The notes below the pieces were generated by a model. It had not been told where the DNA came from. It saw nothing but the letters and a program-made list of their open reading frames with translations, and did not search any database. The position numbers and the translations under genes are program-made. From contig NW_008708402.1 in assembly GCF_000327385.1 (NCBI RefSeq), positions 146,608 through 210,607 of the forward strand: 64,000 bases of DNA, written 5' to 3'. This DNA comes from Lottia gigantea. Its lineage: Eukaryota > Mollusca > Gastropoda > Lottiidae. Shown one piece after another: positions 11,521-21,310 of the stretch. Every line of letters begins with the position of its first letter. Position 1 is the stretch's first letter.

Positions 11521-12494
11521 ATTGGATACTGTAACTCGGTTTTGTCCGCGGTCTTGTCTAGTTCTGCTAGCAATTCGCCAAGTTTTCTTTCCAAAGCGGT
11601 TAGTTTTCGTTTCAATCTATCCTCGTTTACATTTGGGTTATCTATTAAACGTTGGACGTCTATTTTTACCTTCGTAATCTTATCGTCTAATTTATATATT
11701 AAATTTTGCAACTGACTTGTTTTATCCACTTGAATAAGACGTTTCAAACTCGTTAACTCTTGTTGTAGTTTGGTTTCGTTCACAAGATTTTTAATATGTC
11801 GTCTGAGGTATCTTTTCACGTCAGTTATTCTATTTTCAACATGGTCCTTATCTATTTGAATTTGATCCAGTAAATATTTCATGTTCATGGCATCGTTATC
11901 GTTTCCTAGAAACTTTAAATTAGTTATTTTGAAATTGTTTATATCGATATCCCCTTGTAAGGTGTCTCCGATTAGATCCACGAAAAAAGGTTTCGCTTTG
12001 TTTATAAACGCCGTTATGGGATTTTTAGATTCTAGAGGTAAAGACCCTAATCCAAACTTGTTAGCCATTTTTATTGAGTTAAAATTTATTATAATTTCTT
12101 CAAACTTTTCTCCCAAACTCAACCGATATAAAACCCAAAGCGACAGCTGTCCACACAGCTTTTGTCCTGGCATTTGAATTTGAAACGTAGAACATTTGAT
12201 TGGTTTTCTAGTCAATTTCGTTATCTCTTCTGTCGGTTCTAGACCGAAAGAATCAAAGAAATAAAAGTTATTCAAAGAATCTTTGTGTAAAGCAGAGTGA
12301 TGAACTCCTTTTTGATCCGACGTGTGAATGTTTGTGATGGCGTAAAATTTACCTTTCTTGTATTTCAGTTCATCAATTTCATCTCGCATGCAATAATAAA
12401 ACGGCGAGACGTTCAATTCCTTGGCCCATTTCACAAGTTGAAAGTTTGTGGTCTTTTCCGTGTCTTTTCCGTATTTATCGAGAAACGCATTCAT
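11517..12494 (-). CDS. Polinton adenain-like cysteine protease with coiled-coil tail
   Basis: A 325-residue frame. Residues of about 1-150 resemble the adenovirus maturation protease (C5/Ulp1-like) family: a His in GVHHSALHKD, an Asp in FYFFDSFGLEP, and a Gln/Cys pair in QIQMPGQKLCGQLSLWVLYR, in the expected order. Such proteases process capsid proteins in Polintons. The last 120 or so residues are coiled coil with the same style of heptads as the neighbouring protein. That tail is longer than the roughly 200-residue adenain norm and is unusual. The frame looks whole. Confidence 0.75.
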   Translation of the reverse strand: MNAFLDKYGKDTEKTTNFQLVKWAKELNVSPFYYCMRDEIDELKYKKGKFYAITNIHTSDQKGVHHSALHKDSLNNFYFFDSFGLEPTEEITKLTRKPIKCSTFQIQMPGQKLCGQLSLWVLYRLSLGEKFEEIIINFNSIKMANKFGLGSLPLESKNPITAFINKAKPFFVDLIGDTLQGDIDINNFKITNLKFLGNDNDAMNMKYLLDQIQIDKDHVENRITDVKRYLRRHIKNLVNETKLQQELTSLKRLIQVDKTSQLQNLIYKLDDKITKVKIDVQRLIDNPNVNEDRLKRKLTALERKLGELLAELDKTADKTELQYPI

Positions 12495-12503
12495 TTTTAA
12501 AAG

Positions 12504-12716
12504 TCAGTTTTTTGAGGTGTTATGTTTTTCGAAGTATGCGGTAAGTATTGGTGATGACCCAATTGACGAAATATATACGTAGTTTGTGTTTGAAAAAACT
12601 TGTATAACATTCTGATAAAACACATTCAATAATATTTTGAAGATAAATTTACATTTAAATTTGTCGACATCTAAATTTCTTAATCTTTCATCTAAATCTT
12701 CATTTTCGAGATTCAT
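12504..12716 (-). CDS. Small Polinton protein, unknown
   Basis: A 70-residue minus-strand frame that starts with an acidic segment (MNLENEDLDERLRNLDVD). It is packed between the protease and integrase frames, and both its own leader and the integrase end share the string AAAAGTCAGTTTTTTGA. That repeated string suggests a copied junction or a shared signal. I recognise no family. The tight spacing supports a real gene, but weakly. Confidence 0.3.
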   Translation of the reverse strand: MNLENEDLDERLRNLDVDKFKCKFIFKILLNVFYQNVIQVFSNTNYVYISSIGSSPILTAYFEKHNTSKN

Positions 12717-12718
12717 TT

Positions 12719-13888
12719 TTAAAAGTCAGTTTTTTGAAGTTCATTTTGATAAAACCTTCCTATGATTTGTTCTTTGTCTTGATCGATCAATTCATACGTG
12801 GGAGGTGATGTGCTATTTATTTTATCAACGATGAATATCTCGTTAGTCCAATACCCAACGTAACCTTTCTGAAACAATGATTTATATTTAAATATACGAA
12901 CTCGATCTCCAACTTTGAATTTGGGTTTAATATTCAAAATGCTAATCTCGTTTTCAAAGTTGTTTCGAGTGTTGATGGATTTTATGATATTAGGGTTATT
13001 CGAGGCTTGCGTTGGCGTCACACCTATAGACGAATGTATTTTGTTATTGTATTCGTCGACAACAACTGGTAATATTTTAAGCCATTTTTGAGATTTCAAT
13101 TCCGTGAATTTCTTGAATAATTTGCTTTTAAGAGTCCTGTTGAATCGTTCTATCACTACAGCCTTACCTTCGTTATGCGTGCTGTAAATTTCAAACCCCA
13201 GAGATTTCACATTTCTGTTGTAGAATTCGCTTCCTTTATCAACCCACAACTTTAGGGGTCGTCTGTCGGATTGTTTCATTATGGTTTCGAATGCTTGTTT
13301 GACAGTCAGACCCGATTTGTTTTTCAAGGGAAAGACCCAAGCGTATCTCGTGTATATGTCGATCACCGTCAAACAATACTTGTACCCTCTTTCGACTGGC
13401 ATGTTGATTAAATCGGCTGACCAAATTTCATCAAAAACTTTGACTTTGAGGTAATGTTTGTTTTTTCGAAATTTTTTGTGAATCTCGTCTGCTATGCCCA
13501 TACCCAATTTCAATTTTGCCTTCAAGAGTTTTATGATAAGAGCCCTTTGTAATTTCTCTTTGAAAGTGGGATTGGGAATATTTTCAAGTGCGTCTATCAT
13601 TCGTTTGTCTGCTTGGTGTCTGAAGGTTATGTCTTTGTTTCTGTACAGTATGTCGTGTTTGAGCGCTGTTGCGTCAACTCTATTAACGGGTCCTTCCCCT
13701 GGTTTGGGATTATCATTTTCGTCTAAACGCAGATCTAATCTCGTGCCTGGATCTGTATAATTGTGCCCTGGGAGATGTTTTTCTCCGGGATATTTTGCCC
13801 ATGGAAATCCAGGAAGAGAACCCAATGACTTTTGAATGTCTCCCGCAACGAAATACGTTTTAGGAGGTTGGACATTTATTAAAGACAT
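12719..13888 (-). CDS. Polinton integrase with N-terminal PLA2-like domain
   Basis: A single 389-residue frame that looks whole. About residues 35-100 match the parvovirus-VP1-type phospholipase A2 pattern: HNYTDPGTRLD (calcium-loop-like) and then NRVDATALKHDILY with the His-Asp pair. About residues 135-300 are an rve integrase core: Asp in DEIWSADLINMP, Asp in KLWVDKGSEFY and Glu in VVIERFNRTLK, which complete the D,D,E triad. A C-terminal SH3-like DNA-binding domain follows (KFKVGDRVRIFKYKS). The usual N-terminal zinc-binding part of Polinton integrases is not seen. The two-domain layout in one frame is unusual. Confidence 0.8.
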   Translation of the reverse strand: MSLINVQPPKTYFVAGDIQKSLGSLPGFPWAKYPGEKHLPGHNYTDPGTRLDLRLDENDNPKPGEGPVNRVDATALKHDILYRNKDITFRHQADKRMIDALENIPNPTFKEKLQRALIIKLLKAKLKLGMGIADEIHKKFRKNKHYLKVKVFDEIWSADLINMPVERGYKYCLTVIDIYTRYAWVFPLKNKSGLTVKQAFETIMKQSDRRPLKLWVDKGSEFYNRNVKSLGFEIYSTHNEGKAVVIERFNRTLKSKLFKKFTELKSQKWLKILPVVVDEYNNKIHSSIGVTPTQASNNPNIIKSINTRNNFENEISILNIKPKFKVGDRVRIFKYKSLFQKGYVGYWTNEIFIVDKINSTSPPTYELIDQDKEQIIGRFYQNELQKTDF

Positions 13889-13932
13889 ATTTGTTCAATA
13901 ATGAAATAAACACCATATAATTTTAATACGCC

Positions 13933-14066
13933 CGATCCTAATAAGAGCGGTTTGAAAAATGAGGTCACGAGCGATCCGAATAAGAGCGGTCATGACATTT
14001 AAATTATGACTGCCAATAGTGTAAGACGGGAGATAACTATGACCGCTCTTATTAGGATCGCTCGTC
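13933..14066. repeat. Inverted repeat with three AATAAGAGCGGT motifs
   Basis: The string AATAAGAGCGGT occurs at about 13940-13951 and 13980-13990, and inverted at 14041-14054. The second and third copies form arms of about 28 bp (13966-13993 and 14039-14066) around a loop of about 45 bases. It lies just upstream of the minus-strand integrase start, where a promoter or operator could be. Nothing similar was seen elsewhere in the element. Confidence 0.7.
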
Positions 14067-14128
14067 ATCCTTTGCTCTATTTTTCGAAAATCTATATCAA
14101 CAATTTTGAAACCTTGGATATTTGTCAC

Positions 14129-14540
14129 AGAGTTTGGTAAAAATTCTTGGCCTTTTTCTATCCCCTTACCGATGGTTTAAATATTCTTCGTGATATGAAA
14201 TGTTGGCATCTATTAAACTGGAATAAAACAAAAAAATTGATATTTTGAATAAACAGCAAATTAATCTTAATTCCACCCTGTCGTCTTATGATTAAATCAA
14301 ACAAAAAAGAACATACCTTGATATTTGTATGATTAAAGTCCTAATCTTCAACGAAAACATGGCTAACAGTTGAGAGTCTAGACTGTCTGTGCTGACGTTG
14401 CACGCGTGATATGTTAATTATTGCGTGAAAACAATAGAGGTGTGATTGTTACTAGGCATTAAATCAATAATACACTAGACAACTAACTGTGTATAAACAA
14501 AAAACAGTGTTACCTCCCATTAATCAGTTGAGGTTTTTAT
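14129..14540. other. Non-coding spacer inside the Polinton
   Basis: About 400 bases of AT-rich sequence between the integrase-side inverted repeat and the right TIR. I see no open frame of note and no domain signature. Confidence 0.6.
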
Positions 14541-14953
14541 TTCGCATTTCTCTTATATGTTGTAATTCTTTCAACTTGTTAAATCTTTTCACTGCATCGC
14601 TTATATCTTCTCCTGAGGAAATTTGTTGTTTGAGACAAAGTTGGCCTGTTTGGGGATGAGAGATGTTAGCGCACAGAAGAAACCGTCTCCTTCGAATTTT
14701 TTTGTTCGTGTTTTAAAATTAAAGACATTTTTATTTTTTTAATGTGGTTATTTTATACTGTATTATTATAGTGATTCTTGTCTGTGGTTGGGTAATTTAT
14801 ATGGAGTCTGTTATAATACAGTTTGGAGGAGTCTGTTATAGTACATTTTTAGCAGTTTGGAGGAATCTGTTATAATACATTTTAGCAGTTTGGGGAGTCT
14901 GTTATAATACATTTTAACAGTTGTGTCTTTTCGGATATGACGCATTGAAAAAG
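14541..14953 (-). repeat. Polinton right terminal inverted repeat
   Basis: It matches the left TIR in inverse orientation, including the minisatellite of about 34 bp with ATTATAACAGA (14810-14930), and ends GCGTCATTGAAAAAG-like at 14953. Its inner part matches the left copy's small coding frame but is shorter by several tens of bases. Just outside, at about 14979-14997, a further inverted GCGTCATATCCGAAAC forms a short hairpin with the terminal motif. Confidence 0.85.
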
Positions 14954-15157
14954 CTGCGCATGCGCAGAAGTGAAAGGCGTCATATCCGAAACGACATATA
15001 CTACTAAATTGAAACAAACCATTTTTTTTATTTAAAACATCTCAGCTCAAATAAAATAACGATCATAATAACTCATAAAACTTAAAATGCACAACAAATT
15101 GAATTCTGCTGATTTGGATCATTCTTTTGAGATTATCTAAGTTTTACAAAGGATAGG

Positions 15158-18100
15158 TTAAATTCTAACAACTAACTCCCTAAAATTAATAAATTCATTT
15201 TGCTTCGGACTGATAAAGATTAATCTTGATAAAAACTGGATTGATGGTACTTGGTTACAATCTGTTATGTTGTACACAAGCTGTCCTGTTAGTTGTTGAT
15301 CTTTGTAGCAAAGTGATGTACTATTAAATGTTGTTTCGTCACACTTTCCACTCGTACTAATTCGTAATTCGAAGCCAATCATTCGATTAGAAATATCTAC
15401 AAAATATAAATCAAGAAGTAAATTAACAAAACAACAACCCGGTTTCCTGAAAAATGAAAAGTCTTGCAATTTTTTAATTTTTTTAATTTGATTTGGCAAA
15501 AACTGAATTCTTTTTTTAAACGAAAAGTCGACAAAGATACTAATTATTCAACGCAAATCACACTCATCCATGGCTGTCATCAATATTCAAGACAAACTTA
15601 GAAGCAAAATAATTTAAGTAGGAATCATCATCGGAGACCTGACCAATATATAAATCAAGTATCTGTTTAAAACGTGAATGTAGGAGAATATTGTCCTTAT
15701 TTTGTATAAACAATAATTATGTATTTACATAATAAGATTGTGGATTACTTTCGCCTCTAATATGTCTGAGATATGAGTTTGATAAAGTAAAGGCGTTCAC
15801 ATAGGATGGGTATTTGTCACCCGATTGTGTACTACCGTGTACTGTCCAATTCTTATTCATTGTATTTGTATAAAGTTTCTTCTTTCTGAATACTACTACT
15901 AAAAGTAGAAAATGAAATGAATGGAGTTTTACGTCCTACTTTTCTGCACCAAGTGGGCTAATGAGTACGGTTAACGCGATGCAGGGTGCAATGTGGGAAA
16001 TTTTGCCAGTGCCATTAGCCTGTTCTTTTTTCGATTTCTGAATGTTGAGAGATCTTTAATGTGTACAGTCTGTAGCACACGGGCCTCTGTATTATCTCGA
16101 CCTATGACGGGATTGAATCCCGGACCTCCAGGTTAGGCAACGTTTCCACAGAGCTTCTGAGTCAGCGTTGGCGTCAGCGGTCACGTTTGAATTAGTTCTA
16201 TGTTCTGGTATACAAGTGTTTCGACCAGGCGTTCACGTCAGCGTCGTATCTAGCTTCGGACGCAGCCAAAGCTCCAGCACACAATTTCAAATCGCGATTT
16301 TGTACCATATTTAGAATGTGACTTCATCAATGTCGTCACCCAAGGTCGTTTTCATCAAAACATGTGGTGGTATATGTTGATTTCAGCTGAAAAATGGGCG
16401 ATTCAGACACAGACAAGCGTATAGAAGCTGTTCAGAGGCTGCCTGCACTGTACGATAAATCTACACGTGACTACAGTGACATAGACGTAAAAGAAAACCT
16501 CTGGAAATCCATAAAGCAGCAGCTCGGTGCTAAAGAGAACGGTAACAAACTAGGCCTATTGATTTTGAGTAAGCCTATAGTCCAATGAGTGCACGTAACA
16601 CCATATAGGCCGAATTTCATATTCATTTTAAATACGGAATACATGTTCCGGTCTCTGGGTAATCTTCAAAAACGCACAGACCTGATTGCTTGGTAGAAAC
16701 ACTCGAACGCGGATTTGAACGCAGACAGTGACGCCAACACAGAAGCTTGGTGGAAACGTGGCCTTAGAAAGCATGCGTCAGACTTTGAATTTGTAATTGT
16801 AATATCTTCAATATTGGAAGGGCAATATTAATATGACTAGAAAGCAGAGGTGTTCTTATTAATTAATAATCACATATTGATTTCCAAGATTGATCAGTCA
16901 CCTTGTAAAGATTGCCCGGTCTTACGATTTTCCATGAGGAAAGTAATTCTGTACGTGTCTTTTCATAGAAATATCAAAACAAAACTTGAATCATGTGTCG
17001 TTATTCAGAGTTTTAACCCCGGAAATTTTGTAATTATTATTGTTCAGTTTAAGATTATGTGCTCTGAGAGTTCGGTGCTATTTTCATATTTTTGATGTCA
17101 AAAAATGCATCAGACACTGAATTCTTTATGACGTAATCACTTCAATATCGGAAGGGTAATATTAATATGACTAGAAAGTAGAGGTGTTCTTATTAATTAA
17201 TAAATATTGATTTCCACGACTGATCAGTCACCTAGTAAAGATTATCCGGCCACACGATTTTCCATGAGGAAGGTAATTCGATAACAGAACTTGAATCATG
17301 TGTCGTTTAACGTTTGATTTTGAAGATCGCATAGAGTGAAACTCCGAGTAACACGAATCATAGTTTTCAATTTTCCATTTCTGGCTTACCATCTGTCTTT
17401 TCAACTCGGTTTTGCTGATAATTATTTATTCGAACATGTGACTAGATTATCTTGATTTCTATCTTTAGCTTTTTTAACCTGGTTTCAGCTCTTCAAATTC
17501 CCAAGCTTTTCTGCTCCATTTACCATTCTCGAGAGAACTTGAATTATTTATTACAAACACCAAATAATAAAGCACATAAAGCTTTTTAAACCAGCACTAC
17601 TTACCCTGTGAACCATTTCTATTATACAGAATTATCTCTCTAAAGTTGCATGTCTTCTCCAAATCAACACACCACCATTCTGTAGTAGCATCAACAGTGT
17701 GCATAATAGAATCATTTGTAAAAATACCATCAACTCCTCTACAGGAAAAATATGGAGCTTCCAGTAGACTACTCATCTCAGTTGGTTTGTGGAAAGCGAT
17801 ATTCGTTGATATATCTTCTGTAAATAGAGTATATAAGGTTACAGAATTTTAACAGTAAAATTTTGGTTGGTTTTGGGATGTTACCCTCTACAGACCCTAT
17901 GTCCACATATGTGGACATTCATAGTTTTTCAAATATTGCGTAATCTTTCCTCGGAGAATCATTTTATTCGTTAATTTACCTCTTAAACATCATTTCATAT
18001 GATTTACTGTATCAGGCAACATAATGATTGGGAGTTACCTCCCCTTCATGTGGTCATGTGACTCCTGACAAGATGGCCGAAGCCACATGTTTTCAGAAGG

Positions 18101-20602
18101 TCAAGCCTAGTCGAGGTAAGTTTTGATTCTGATCAGTTAAAGCAAAATGAATTATACCGAATTAGTGTTTTTTCATAGCAATATTACCCAGCCAATCTAT
18201 ATATAACAAGTGTTTGAAAATAAACAAAATTGAAAAAAAATTCAAGATCATTTATCCAAATGTCCACATATGTGGACTAGATGATAATGATTCTGATTTG
18301 GAGCTGTCAGATGATAATGATCCAAACTATCTCGAAGATCCAGTTGACACTATCGATAATCAGTCTGAAGACGAAGATGGTGGAATAAATAACTCAGACG
18401 ATGATGAGGGTGTGAATAATAGAGAAATATTGCGACAACCATGGACACATACAGATAAATTTAAACCGAATTTGGCACCTTATGTAGAGGGCGAAGTTCA
18501 AAATGATAATTTGACACCAATTGATTATTTTGAACAGTACATCGATGAAAATGTTTTCGCAAATATGGCTCATTGTACGAATGTTATGTATGTTCAAAAT
18601 TCCGGCAAAGAACTTAACGCTAATCAGCTTGAACTTAAAAAATTTACCGGTATCAGTATTCTCATGGGTGCTTTAAAGATGCCGAATTGAATTGTGAATT
18701 TGTTTGACAATAAACCTGTATTATTTGCTTCCTCTGCTTATGGCGCCATTCCAGAAGACACGTGTCAACGCTGGTCCAAAAAGGATGGAAAGTAGATCAC
18801 GGTTAATCGACCTGCTATCGTAAAATCTTACAATGATAAAATGGGTGGGGTCGATCTTCATGATAGGATGATTTCGTTTTATCGATTAGCAGCGAAATCA
18901 CGTAAGTGGACGATCAGAACAATTTTTCATTTCATTGATGTTGTGATGGTTAACTGTTGGATAGCATATCGAAATGATAAACTGAGGAACAGTCTCTTAG
19001 GAAAACACAAACTTGAATTTTTGGAATTCAAACTTTGTCTTGCAGAACAACTACTGGCTGCATCTCGTGAAGATGAAACGTCTTCCGATGATTCAGATTA
19101 TGAACCTATTGTGAAACGGGTTGTCCTTCCCATTGATTATTATCGCAAAGCATGTGCTAAACACTTGCCACAAGCTGTGGCCCTCAAAAGTGCATCACGA
19201 TGCCGTTATCCTGGATGCACAAGCAACTCGTGTTCGGTGTGTTAGGTGTAACCTTTTTCTCTGTGTCCAAAGCGATCGCAATTGCTTTCGAATGTTTCAT
19301 ACATGACAGTATCCCACAAGTGTTAACCTCATTCAAAACCAAATCGAGATTAACTTGTTATTTAAGTGCCAAAGCTGTTGCATGTTATTTTATCATACGT
19401 TAACAGATAATATATATTTGAATTTTTAATTTTATGAAATATCATGTTAAAAAATTGTGATTGTGTATTTACAACATAAAATGAATCTTTACATTAACTA
19501 TTCGTGCGTTAATTGGTAAAATGTACTAACGAAGACCCAATGTCCACATATGTGGACATCCCATATAAGGCGTTCCAGATGATAAAAAACAAAAACGAAG
19601 CTGGGATTGTTTTAATTGGCCTCTAATTACCACCCAGTCAAAATTTCAATGAAAACAACCAAGTTAAATGTTCTGGGTCTGTAGAGGCCTGATTAACTGA
19701 TATAGTGACTTTCAAGCAAGTAAATGTACAATGGTTACTTTTGAGAGTAAATCACTATTGCATGGGATATATTATGGGATAGGAATAACATTTAAGGAAG
19801 AAAAGAGAAGAAAAAGAATCAATTGTTGCAATTCATAACCTTTTTCAATGAAAATCATAACAATATAAAGTCAACAAAAACATCCATAAAAACAAGAAAC
19901 AATGTTGAAATCTCGAACTCCTCGTCATAATTTTGTATGAACGCTGATACCTTCTAAAACAGTGCTTCTCGACCCTAATGAGATCCCTCCTCCACTGAAG
20001 AGTTCTTCTAAATCTTTCGAAACGTATTTCACTCCAGAATTGTATTCAGCGATTAAGCATGAATGGATAAAAAATCATATCGGGATAGTTCAATTAGACG
20101 TTTGCGCCCAATTCTCTTTCACGATTTTCTCATTTTCTGTATGCGAATTTCAGTGGTAGATCACCTCACTCAGTTACACCTCCTCAACCACACCCCCCCC
20201 CCCCCCCCCCTTCCCCCCTCTGGCACTGTTCTAAAATCTGTACCATATTATTCAATATAGTATGAAAAGACGAATGAGAAAGTAAAGATAAAATAAAATA
20301 CTACCTTCAAGAACAACATATATTGCTATTCCTTTGTCAGTTGTTGTCGAGTTACAAGGCCAAGCATCATATAGGTAGCATTGTTGACGTTGTTTATGAT
20401 AAGCAAATGATGCACAGCCATCTATGAAACTAATTAGTGCACACTTTGTCAAAGTCTTTACAAATGTTACATTACTATATCCACCATAACGTTTATCAAT
20501 TTCATACAAAACAAAAAAATCAGATTTGAAATTCTGTGTAGACACAACACCAGAGAGTATCAAGAAAAACAATGTAAGTAATTTATAACAATTCATTGTC
20601 AT
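15158..20602 (-). CDS. Secreted PAN + fucolectin-like protein, copy A
   Basis: A three-exon gene predicted from splice sites and phase. Exon 1 is 20305-20602, exon 2 is 17605-17817 and exon 3 is 15158-15396; all junctions are phase 1 and the total is 249 residues. Exon 1 gives a signal peptide (YKLLTLFFLILSGVVST) and a PAN/apple-like segment with Cys-spaced CALISFIDGCASFAY. Exons 2 and 3 give a fucolectin-type (FTP/F5-8 C-like) domain with NIAFHKPTEMSS, RGVDGIF, HT, WWCVDL and NFREIILYNR, the hallmarks of fucose-binding lectins. A role in extracellular glycan recognition, possibly immunity, is inference. The first intron contains the piggyBac relic and the second contains the Harbinger-type element. 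An AATAAA-like site lies near 15026-15033. No coding damage is seen. Confidence 0.8.
15945..16135. repeat. Dispersed repeat with tRNA B-box-like motif
   Basis: The segment from CTGCACCAAGTGGGCTAATG to GGGATTGAATCCCGG is shared with about 39898-40128 in copy B. The GGGATTGAA(T/C)CC part looks like an antisense tRNA B box, suggesting a tRNA-derived SINE or composite repeat present before the block duplicated. It lies in the second intron of the fucolectin-like gene. The family is not identified. Confidence 0.45.
16136..16763. mobile_element. PIF/Harbinger-type non-autonomous element
   Basis: A 628-bp element with terminal inverted repeats. The left end starts GGCAACGTTTCCACAGAGCT and the right end, inverted, reads GGCCACGTTTCCACCAAGCT. 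It is flanked by a TTA target duplication (16133-16135 and 16764-16766), as PIF/Harbinger elements make. Copy B has the sequence CAGGTTAGCAAACC at about 40124-40136 and no element, so this is an insertion younger than the block duplication. It carries the start of a MADF-domain gene but no transposase, so it is an internally deleted copy. Confidence 0.85.
16394..16588 (+). CDS. MADF-domain fragment of Harbinger Myb-like protein
   Basis: A 64-residue frame inside the Harbinger-type element. The segment RIEAVQRLPALYDKSTRDYS followed by KENLWKSIKQQLGA matches the first two helices of a MADF (Myb/SANT-like) DNA-binding domain. PIF/Harbinger elements encode such a protein beside the DDE nuclease to bind their own ends. 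The match stops near GAKENG, where the DNA reads CGGTAACA, a plausible splice donor, so this may be exon 1 with the rest deleted. Start chosen at the ATG in AAAATGGGCG. It is not likely to give a working protein. Confidence 0.65.
   Translation: MGDSDTDKRIEAVQRLPALYDKSTRDYSDIDVKENLWKSIKQQLGAKENGNKLGLLILSKPIVQ
17899..17918. repeat. piggyBac left subterminal palindrome
   Basis: A perfect 20-bp palindrome ATGTCCACATATGTGGACAT, two bases inside the left terminal repeat. The same 20 bp occurs at 19540-19559 near the right end, and its 16-bp core occurs inside the transposase frame at 18262-18277. Likely a transposase-binding site, by analogy with piggyBac internal repeats. Confidence 0.8.
18214..18690 (+). 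pseudogene. piggyBac transposase, N-terminal part
   Basis: A 158-residue frame: a very acidic N-terminal region (DDNDSDLELSDDNDPNYLED), then YFEQYIDENVFANMAHCTNV and KKFTGISILMGALKMP, which correspond to the segment ahead of the catalytic domain in piggyBac transposases. The frame then stops, and the following sequence skips directly to the region near the transposase C-terminus. Most of the DDD catalytic domain is therefore deleted and the protein cannot transpose. A GTCCACATATGTGGAC palindrome falls inside the coding sequence at 18262-18277. Confidence 0.75.
18841..19245 (+). pseudogene. piggyBac transposase, C-terminal part
   Basis: A 134-residue frame that begins MGGVDLHDRMISFYR, the classic motif after the last catalytic aspartate of piggyBac transposases. 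It continues through the hydrophobic helix region (FIDVVMVNCWIAYR) and ends in a cysteine-rich tail (CRYPGCTSNSCSVC) that resembles the start of the C-terminal zinc finger. The preceding bases encode WSKKDGK- and NRPAIVKSYN-like segments interrupted by a stop. The final cysteines of the finger lie in another frame, so the tail is frameshifted. Confidence 0.8.
19540..19559. repeat. piggyBac right subterminal palindrome
   Basis: The same 20-bp palindrome as at the left end, placed about 115 bp inside the right terminal repeat. The spacing from the end differs strongly between the two sides, which is also true of the asymmetric internal repeats of known piggyBac elements. Confidence 0.8.
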
Positions 20603-20799
20603 AAAAGTTTCCTAAGCTCGCCTCATAAAAACAGATCTCCTTCAAACACTAACGAGAGATACCAAAGAACTACATATCTGATTAACACTCAATTGATTTT
20701 GTTTACTAATTGCGAATGCAATAATGACTTTTGATGTTCTAGACGAAGATGTAAACTGTAAATAACAAAAATCAATAAATGACATAATATTGTTATATC

Positions 20800-21310
20800 T
20801 TTATACGCCTACTTCAAATGTTGAGCCTATGTTGACGTCACCCATGTCTGTTGGTCCGTTTCGAAATTTTCGTAAAATATCCAGAAGGCGCGATTTGGAT
20901 ATTGACGAAACTTGTTTAGCATCATAGAAAAAATTCCCCATTTTCACCAGTAAAAAAATGTTTATTATAATTTTCACGGTTATTAATGTTCCCGTGGGAA
21001 CCAGTATTCTTCTTTTATATTTCAATTTCTGAAGATTCTGAATTTTCATTTCATATATTTAAACTAACTGCACAAACAATACTTTCTATATTATAGGTTA
21101 CGCCAACATTCCTGTGCCTGTGCTTTCGTACTATTACTTAATCGCAATGTTACAACCTAAAATGCCTGGAAGAATCTTCTCGAAAATGAACAAATTCAGT
21201 ATATGATATGAGTTATTGCCTTTGATTGTCGAAACCCGTAGAACTATAAGGCACAATTTCTGATGAAATTTGGATTCACTTGGTAAAGGTCTTTATTACC
21301 ATCAAAGTAT
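20800..21310. repeat. Old copy of the GTCGGTCCGT-headed repeat family
   Basis: TATACGCCTACTTCAAATG, then GTTGACGTCACCC and GTTGGTCCGTTTCGAAA, followed by degenerate units with GAGTTATTGCC and AAGGCACAATTTCTGATG. This is the same layout as the clean copy at 60580-61830. A matching old copy lies at 42095-42500 in copy B, so the insertion predates the block duplication. Both lie a few hundred bases upstream of the fucolectin-like start codons. Confidence 0.7.

Larger units (their letters stand above)
2236..14953. mobile_element. Polinton/Maverick element, broken
   Basis: A 12.7-kb virus-like DNA element bounded by long terminal inverted repeats. Parts in order: capsid-type genes and packaging ATPase on the plus strand in the left half, then protein-primed DNA polymerase, a small membrane protein, coiled-coil proteins, adenain-like protease and an rve integrase on the minus strand. 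It is shorter than the usual 15-20 kb. It is a fossil: of the order of ten breaks are apparent, mostly in the capsid and polymerase parts, while ATPase, protease and integrase frames look whole. Its host flanks match copy B around 38640-38690 and 39020, which carry no element. I found no clear 6-bp target duplication. Insertion probably followed the block duplication, so it is fairly young despite its damage. Confidence 0.93.
17885..19687 (+). mobile_element. piggyBac-type transposon relic
   Basis: About 1.8 kb with 13-bp inverted ends, CCTCTACAGACCC at 17885-17897 and its complement at 19675-19687. A 20-bp palindrome lies just inside each end. The TTAA target duplication is degraded: TTAC on the left, and TTAA is set back a few bases on the right. 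Copy B lacks the element near 41045-41100. It encodes the N-terminus and C-terminus of a piggyBac transposase but not the catalytic middle. It sits in the first intron of fucolectin-like gene A, on the opposite strand. Confidence 0.85.

Noticed and set aside
20180-20215. Poly-C tract as a regulatory element
   Set aside because: Simple homopolymer, also present in altered form at 41465-41490 and 45750; no further support.
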